From Luscinia megarhynchos (Eukaryota > Chordata > Aves > Passeriformes > Turdidae), in assembly GCA_034336665.1 (NCBI GenBank), contig CM067588.1:5396655-5460654 (forward strand): DNA of 64,000 nucleotides, in the 5' to 3' direction. The notes beneath the pieces are model-generated. The model did not search any database, had not been told where the DNA came from, and was given only the letters and a program-made list of their open reading frames with translations. Position 1 is the first letter of the stretch. Each line of letters starts with the position of its first letter. Positions 57,215 through 64,000 of this stretch are shown one piece after another. The position numbers and the translations under genes were made by a program.

Positions 57215-58090
57215 AATTTCATGCTGTGTAAGAAGAGTGCATGCAACAGTAGCAGCCGTATGGATTTTCATATGAATAGAGTACAGTATTCATAACAGGG
57301 CAGCAGTGTTGTCCCGCAGGTTTGCATTCTTCTCCTTTCTTTGCTGCTTTCACATTCCCCTCGCTGTCCACCCATTCTCGCACTTGCTGAAATGGAAAGT
57401 ATGTCCTTGCCAGATGGGTGTACAAAGTGACGAGCCTGTTTCTCAGTTAGATGGCAATTGGCTTCAGAGACCTTTTGTTGCTTTAATTTCTGTGCAATCC
57501 AAGTGCGAGTCTGTTTTGCTTGAGAGGGAACATTTTTTAGCCTGGTGCCTCTCTTGCTCAGCTTTGCGGGTATCTAAGCACGAGCACTTTGCAGACAGAG
57601 GAGCCCATTAATGCTGCTCTGTCTCGAGATTTCTCTAAAATAACAGGACTTAAATCACTTGCTTGGAGGGGGAAGGCAGGAATGATTGATCCACAGGGAT
57701 GGGTTGTGTAGGGCTGGCTGGGTGCATCTCACCCCTTTCTCCTTCCTGGTGATCTCTCAAGTCCCCACCAAGAGCTGAAGTCGCCTCAGCAGCAAAGAAT
57801 TTGGTTTGTAAAACGTATCACGCTTTGTTCGGGGGAGACTTTGTTTTATTTGATTTTAAAAATGTGTGTGTATTTGTTAGGGAAGGAGCCTGTAGTGATT
57901 TTTTTTCTTGAGGCTGCTGATCTAATACATTCCGCACAGCCATAAAATATGCTTTAGATAAACTTCTCGTGCTAACATCTGTGAGGAGCAGTGCTCTGCT
58001 CGTTTCCATGCTAAACTGGTCGTTAATGCGCCGGCACATCCCGCCACGTCTGTCAAACCCAATCAGTTTTGCCAGGTAGGGCAGGTGGAT
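57215..58090. promoter_or_regulatory. Candidate conserved noncoding region
   Basis: Nearly 900 bp without tandem or interspersed repeats in a repeat-rich intron. It is AT-rich yet keeps isolated CpGs (AAACGTATCACGCTTTGTTC near 57812, GTCGTTAATGCGCCGGCACA near 58019) and has motifs such as TTTTCATATGAATAGAG (57266), TTGCTTTAATTTCTGTGC and CATAAAATATGCTTTAGATA. Texture matches long-range enhancers; unproved. Confidence 0.3.
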
Positions 58091-58513
58091 AAATCTGTCT
58101 GCCTGCACACGCTGCTCCTCCTGATATCCCTGCGTGGCAGGAAAAGGCAGGAATGGGGGAAATCCTTTCGCTGGCTGCTGGGGAGGTGTGTGCTCACCAC
58201 GGGAGGAAACCGTGGGATTGTCAGCGCAGAGCTGAGCTGGGGAAACGCGGCTGGAGAAGGGGTTTGCAGCAATGCAAGTGATTTTCTGTCCCATCCTCGC
58301 CTGTCCCTTTGACAGCTGCTGGCAGCACGCTGAGCTGGAGCCCAGCAGAGCCGGATCTGGCTCCGTGCATTCCCTGCCAGCCAGTGGGAAGGACAGAGAA
58401 ACCCAGTGGTGACTCCAGATGGGCCTGGCCTGGCCATCCCTCCCAGCCCTGGGCTGGCCAGGGCACACCCTCCACTCCACTGCCACACCAGCCCTTGCTA
58501 GGGAGACACTGGA
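58091..58513. other. Intronic, single-copy
   Basis: No gene or recognised repeat. Confidence 0.4.
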
Positions 58514-59109
58514 TGTGTTGGTGTAATGGTTTTGAAAGCAAAACCAGAGAGAGACTCCAAGTCAGAAATACAATTTAATAGGAAAAACATAGAAAAAATA
58601 AAATACATGCAATAGTACAAAAGAAAAGCCGCTGACAGAGTCAGAATACAGCCTGACACCCTGCTAGTTAGCGTGGTGGTAGCAGTCCAGTTAAATGGTG
58701 GCTGCATCCTCCTGCAGTGGCAGATGTGGTTCAGCTGGAGCAGTGCTCCTGTAGAAGGTGCAGTTTCCTCTGAAGGTCCAGGGATGATGTGGAAAGGTCT
58801 GGCTTTCCTCTGGAATCCAGTGGAAAAGGCTGCTCTGGTGTCCCAAATCTCAGTTTTTATCTGGGTAGGAAAGGCTTGGCTCCTCCCCTGGCTGGAGCAT
58901 CTCCCAGTGGGATGATGCAATTTTATCAGTCATGCACTGGGACTCAATGGCCATGAACAGGAGATATCTCCTGGAGGGAGGATGGGAAAGATAAAGGTGA
59001 TTGCCCCAGCTGGTTTTAACAGCTGGCCCATTAGCAGAGGATATCTCCACAGAGATAAGAATCACTGCCCCACCCGGCTGGAATACACACCTTTGGGCAC
59101 ATCTTTACA
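58514..59109 (-). mobile_element. LTR (family C), inverted and diverged
   Basis: Over about 58640-59070 it is the reverse complement of the 1944-2843 LTR: GAAAGCCAGACCTTTCCACA, GGGAGATGCTCCAGCCAGGG and CCCAGATAAAAACTGAGATT are shared. It has a single copy of the GATA-type module instead of the repeated block, and a different terminal region with an ATTAAA signal (minus strand). Outer limits (TG near 58514-58516, CA near 59109) are proposed without a target duplication. Confidence 0.75.
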
Positions 59110-59149
59110 TTGTAACCTAGGACAGCTGGATATTGGGAAATATCCAACA

Positions 59150-59312
59150 TTGGAGCAGCTCCCCAGGGAAGTGGCAGAGTCACCACCCCTGGAAGGGTTC
59201 ACAAAAGGAGTCGAGGTGGGATCATGATGTGGTTTGGTGGCCATGGTGGCACTGGTTGGAGGTTGGGCTTGGTGATCCTGGAGGTGTTTTGCAGCCTGAA
59301 TGATTCTGTGTT
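59150..59312 (+). mobile_element. CR1 LINE 3' end (sense), another subfamily
   Basis: CCCCAGGGAAGTGGCAGAGT, CACCACCCCTGGAAGGGTTC, GGTTGGAGGTTGGGCTTGGT and GATCCTGGAGGTGTTTTGCA, ending AATGATTCTGTGTTCC. It matches CR1 copies with a longer 3' region than the others here. Confidence 0.8.
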
Positions 59313-62116
59313 CCACAGGAGAGGGGGCACACAGCTCTGGCCATGCCCCTGGTGACAGATGTGTCCCAGCAGGGACATGGCACGCTCCAGGAGCTGGGTT
59401 TTATGGTTCCCTTCATGGCTCAAATTGATACAGCTGGCAAACACTAAAGAATCCAGCAGCAAAGCAGACCCATTATTAATAAAATACAGATTTTCATCGG
59501 AAATCATTCCTGAAATAGCTCACTAATGAAGGGAGGGATGGCTGTGGGGGGACAGTGTGAGTGTGTCCTGCCTGGGAATGTCCCTTCAGCCAGGGGAGTG
59601 AGGACTGAGCTCCACCAGTGCCCCCAGCACCCTCCAGACACCCAGCAGAGCCCTGGCAGAGCAGGGGACAGCAGCAGCTCTGAGCCCTAAACAACAAGTG
59701 CCTGTCTGGATAATCCCAGGAAAATCCCACCAGCCTGCAGGATCTGACAATTCCCACCAAAACAGTGTGAGGATGGTGAACTCACAGTCAGCTTCACCCA
59801 AATAATTCCATGGGCTGTGCCTGTTGGATGTGGTGGGCTCCTCTGAGGGCTGGAGGGTTCTTCCCCAGGGTGATTCCAGGAGATTCCTCATGGCCTGAGA
59901 AGGGAGAGGCTTCCCCAGGAAGGAGGGACAGGTTTGTGCTGGCAGGAGCTGCCACTGCTGCCTCCCCTCAGCCCAGTTTCAAGTGCAGGCTGAGAGGGAA
60001 GCTAAAGTGACCAATAAAGTCTCTCTTCAGCACTTGTAGAGCCTTGGGATCCTCTTATAAATCAAAGCCTGCAGGTAGACTCAGGTGCTGGAGCACAGAA
60101 CCACAAACAGCATTAATGAGGCCACGGCACATCATCCCCACGGTGGCAGAGCAAAGGGGAGGGTGTTTTATCTTGCACAGCCTGTGACTCTAATGATGGT
60201 GCAAGTCCTTCAGAAGGAAGAAAAAAAAAAAGGGACAGTCTGGGGAAAAGGACCTTCTGGGCTGGCTCCTTCCCAAAGATCCAGGAGCTGCTCATGTTGC
60301 CTGCCTGCTAATTGGAGTTGGCTGTAACTGATTTAGAAAGCGATGGCCTTAGGGAGCTGAGATTGTTGTTTGTGTTTGTCTGGGATTAAATACAGATGGA
60401 ATTAAAACGAAGGGGGGAAAAGAACCCCCCAACAAGCCCTGGAGTGGAGGAGGGAGCTTTGAAGGAATGAATTGCTGCTGCTGGGAGGGTCGGGGTCTCG
60501 CTGCCATTCCCATGGAAGCACCAGGGAAACAATGAAAGGGTAGAGACAGAAATAGAAAGCAGAAAGATGAGTGGACTCTGATGAAAGGAGTCGTATTAAT
60601 AATGAAAACTGGAGGGTTTTGAAGCTGCTTTAGAATGAATTTTCAAGGCACAGAACCTCTGGGGAGCAGGGGCTTTGGCTGCTGCTGCAGCCCTTTGGTG
60701 GAGGCACAAAGCTCAGGTGCTCAGAGCTCCCAGCCAGGCTCTGGAAGCACAAACTGCAGGAAGAGACAGGGAAATACCTGGTGGGTTGGGCTGGCCAGGC
60801 CAGGGGCCTCCAACAGCAGGAAAATTGGAATCTCGTGGTTTTAGGTCACAGCAAGATTTCTTCACAGCTGAGTGCAAACCACGACACAACCAATAAATCA
60901 TGGCAGTGACAAAGCACGAGGCTGGAATCATTAGCAGATGACACCCTGCAGATGTGGGGATGTGAGGGGGCTGTGCTGGCTCTGGAGCAAGGGGAAGGGA
61001 AAGGCAAGGAGGAGCTCAGCTCCTCTGACATTGAGCAGTGGCCTCGTGCACTGAGTGCTGTGGCTGCCAGCACCCCCTCACTGGGAAAATCTGTGCTGGA
61101 AGGGAACTTTCCATATCAGTTCTGAGCCTTGGCTCAGTTTATAGCTCTGGTTTTAAAAGCTTCAGGAACATTTGATACCTGGTCTCTTTTTAGTGAGAGC
61201 AATTCAAACAACTCCCCTTGTTAGAGCTGCAGCTTCTGGATGGAAAACAGGAGCCTCAGGCCCTGAGTGTCCCTCAGGTCACTTCAAAGCTGTCTGGGGG
61301 TGACTGTGAGCAGCTCCCTTTCCTCCCAGCACCTCCCTCTGCCCCTTTCAGCACCCCTGACACCTCTCCCTGACTGGCTGCAAATCTGCCAGCGCTCACT
61401 GACGTGGCTGCCAAGGCTCCCGAGGCTGCTGGGGCTGGCTGGAGACACTTCCAGCATCCCCTGGAGGAGCAGAGGCTGAGAACACCCCCAGCTGGCTGGG
61501 CTGTGCCTTGGCTGGAGCTTTGTCACCTCTGGGATGCTGCTGCACGGCCCCAGTCTCAGCTCCCAGCCTGACCAGTCTGGGGCTGCTCTCCCAGTTGTGC
61601 ATTGATGGATGTGAAATGGGCAAAAGAGGAGGGGAAAAAAAAAAGGATCCAGCTCTTGCAGAGCTGCCTCCAGCTCCTTTCATCACCTCTGAGCTCCCCG
61701 TGGAGCCTCAGGGTGCCTGGCTTGGGAGACAGAGAGAGGAGTTTGTGCTGGATTTAAGGGAAAGGCACCACAGAGCAGCTCACATGTCACTCGGTGCTAG
61801 GGGACAGGAAGAATGACCCCAAAAAACTGAAAACTGCAGTAATTCCTGGGAGACAGCAAAATTCCATCCAGGGACAGCCCCAGTGTGCAAATGGGATCTG
61901 GTGTCCCTGAGTGTCCCTGTCCCTGCTCAGAGAGGGGAGGGGGAGCACAGCACCTGCCCGGGGGCTGGAACTGCAATTTGGGATGTGCCTGCAGCTTCCC
62001 AGCCTCTGAGCCAGAGCAGGAGCAGGGAGACATGGAATTCCAGCTTTGCCTTGGGGAACGGTCCCCAGGAGCTGAGGGGTGGGCTCTGAGCAGCTCCTCT
62101 GAGGAATGAGGGACAA
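59313..62116. other. Intronic, single-copy
   Basis: No gene or recognised mobile element over 2.8 kb. An A-run lies near 60221-60231 and another near 61636-61645. Confidence 0.4.
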
Positions 62117-62724
62117 GGCTGGGTTTGGGCTGGGATTGGGCTGGATTTGGGCTGGGTTTGGGCTGGGTTTGGCTGGGTTTGGACCAGATTTGGCTGTGTT
62201 TGTGGCTGAATTTTGGCTGGATTTTGGCTGGATTTGGGCTGGGTTTTGGCTGGGTTTGGGCTGGGTTTGGGCTGGGTTTGGGCTGGGTTTGGGCTGGGTT
62301 TTGGGCTGGGTTTTGGGCTGAGTTTGGGCTGGGTTTGGGCTGGGTTTGGGCTGGGTTTTTGGCTGGGTTTGGGCTGGGATTTGGGCTGGGTTTTGGGCTG
62401 GGTTTGGGCTGGGTTTGGGCTGGGTTTGGGCTGGGTTTGGGCTGGGTTTGGGCTGGATTTGGGCTGGGTTTGGGCTGGATTTGAGCTGGGTATGGGATGG
62501 GTTTGGGCTGGGTTTTGGCTGGGTTTGGGCTGTGCTTGGCTGAATTTGGGCTGGGTTTGGCTGGGTTTGGGCTGGGTTTGGCTGAATTTGGGCTGGGTTT
62601 GGGCTGTGGTTTGGCTGGATTTGGGCTGGGTTTGGCTGAATTTGGGCTGGATTTTGGCTGGATTTTGGCTGAATTTGGACTGGGTTTTGGGCTGGATTTG
62701 GGCTGGATTTTGGCTGGATTTGTC
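62117..62724. repeat. 11-bp minisatellite (GGGTTTGGGCT)n
   Basis: About 600 bp of GGGTTTGGGCT, with variants GGATTTGGGCT, GGTTTTGGCTG and TGAATTTGGGCT. Every two units give four GGG runs separated by 2-3 bases, an ideal G-quadruplex motif on the sense strand. Open frames (Gly-Leu-Trp-Val on +, Pro-Asn-Gln-Lys on -) are artefacts. Confidence 0.97.
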
Positions 62725-64000
62725 TGGAAGAGCTGTCTCCATGCAAAGGGAAGGATGGCAGAGCACCAAGCTGTGCCAGATCCCTGCTGCTGCTGCTGAA
62801 ATCCACCTTGGTGTGCTGCCATCCAGGCAGGGGGCTCTGCCCCCGCCTGCCTCTCCCCCAGGACTGCCCAAGGAGCTCAGCCTGTGTCCAAAGGCAGCCA
62901 GGAGCAGGAGCTGCCTTGGTAAGACCTGCCAGCATCTGGGCTGGCTCTCCTCTGGGGGCTTCTCTGTAAAAAGGAGCTTTGATTGATAAATTTTCTCTCG
63001 TTTTTGTCTGAAGAGATCTCCCAGGCTTTGCTACAAAGGAGCAGCCGGCTGTGCTCGCTGCTCCTGGGGCAGGGGGATGGAGGAGCAGGGCTGGGGGCTG
63101 AGCCTGGAGCCCAAGGGGAGCACAGCCCTGCACAGACACCCAGGGCTGCCCCTGACCTGCCCGGCAGGGACACAGAGCTCTGCCCAGGGCTGTCTGCTGG
63201 TTCTGAGCTTGCTCTCACTCAGGGGGCTGGTTCTGGGGGGCTGCAGTGGCCCAGGCACAAAAACTCAGCCTCTACAGCAGCAGCCAAAGCTGCCAAAACG
63301 AGAGACCAAGACCTGTTTCCAAAAGGAGGAAAACCCTCGTGGCACTGCCTGGGATGAGGAATAAAATCCTCCTTGAGGCACTCCAAATACTCCCACAATA
63401 ATCCCTCTTTCAAACCTGTGTTTTGAGAGGCTGGTCTGAAGATGAAGGTGTGACTGTTGAGAGCTGGAGGTGTCTGTAGATTGTCACAGGTGAATTTTAG
63501 AAAGAAAACAGAAATATCTGGCAGTGGCTTCAGCAGCTCAGCTCCTTGCTGCTGGGGATGGATGAAATGGTTAAGTGGAGGTGTCTTCTCTCTGTGCTTT
63601 CTTGGTTTCTCTGCCTCCCCGTTGGCACACACATCCACGTTCTCTGTTCCTCTCCCATCTGCTTCCCCTTCCCAAAATTCGAACATTTCACTCTTAAAAT
63701 TTTGCCTTCATGTATATGAATGAAAGAGAAAAATATCACTGCAAACCATAAGGGCTCAGTAGCTGGGATAAATTCTGATCTGCACCACCAAACCCCCTGA
63801 GGGTGTGGTCGCCTCCAGCTCTGCCAGGTTGTGCTGTTGGTGCTGAGCATCCCTCACAGGGAGATTGTTTCTCCACCAGGGTCTCAGTTGTGGCTCTCAG
63901 ATGCTGAATTTAGGCAGGCAGGGGTGGTGCTGTCCCAAAATCCCGGTGTGAGCACTGCTGGATGCAGATGAGGTGGGGGTGCCACCCCAACACCAGCACA
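62725..64000. other. Intronic, single-copy, to window end
   Basis: No exon, gene or recognised repeat. Confidence 0.4.

Larger units (their letters stand above)
31208..64000 (+). other. PLXNA2: PLXNA2 intron 3 (continues past the window)
   Basis: Starts with GTAAGG at 31208. I find no further plexin exon to 64000, so the intron is at least 32.8 kb. It is filled with tandem arrays, CR1 3' ends and solo LTRs listed separately. No other gene on either strand is supported. Confidence 0.85.

Noticed and set aside
61787..63139. 450-codon minus-strand frame rich in Pro-Asn-Gln-Lys
   Set aside because: Produced by the 11-bp array (GGGTTTGGGCT) and its flanks.

Overview
This is a stretch of vertebrate nuclear DNA, almost certainly from a bird and probably a songbird. 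The evidence is many 3'-end fragments of CR1 LINEs, several solo LTRs of endogenous retroviruses resembling families I recall from passerine genomes, a very GC-rich coding exon with mostly G/C third positions, and dense G-rich minisatellites of the kind common on bird microchromosomes. I see no bacterial, phage or organellar genes, no tRNA or rRNA, and no CRISPR array.

One gene is supported: the 5' part of PLXNA2 (plexin-A2) on the + strand. A CpG island at about 10480-11430 is the likely promoter, and a noncoding first exon probably ends at a GTGAGT donor at 11077. An intron of about 18.3 kb follows. The large first coding exon starts with ATG at 29445 and ends at 30632 (396 codons). A 392-bp intron separates it from a 61-codon exon at 31025-31207. 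The remaining 32.8 kb lies in the next intron, whose end is outside the window. The two exons give residues 1-457: signal peptide and most of the Sema domain. PSI, IPT, membrane and GAP regions are not in the window.

Region by region: 1-10.4 kb is intergenic, with a TCCTC microsatellite, a complete solo LTR (1944-2843), a minisatellite (6.25-6.67 kb) and a CpG cluster (8.0-8.3 kb). Intron 1 (11.1-29.4 kb) holds CpG clusters, three tandem arrays, two CR1 remnants and two LTRs. Intron 3 (31.2-64 kb) is an archive of tandem arrays (11-, 12-, 20-, about 32- and 33-bp units, plus TTGGG and GGGAAT), CR1 fragments, a converging pair of solo LTRs, and low-repeat AT-rich blocks that could be conserved enhancers.

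The most interesting signals are structural. Eleven of the tandem arrays inside the transcribed region are G-rich on the sense strand, several with ideal G-quadruplex spacing. A 1.2-kb array consists of about 36 units that each resemble a 3' splice site. Two arrays appear to have grown out of CR1 3' ends. One LTR split a tandem duplication, which gives its exact boundaries. The PLXNA2 leader carries several short upstream ORFs. I found no convincing new gene system; every other long open frame is a by-product of repeats or GC-rich sequence.
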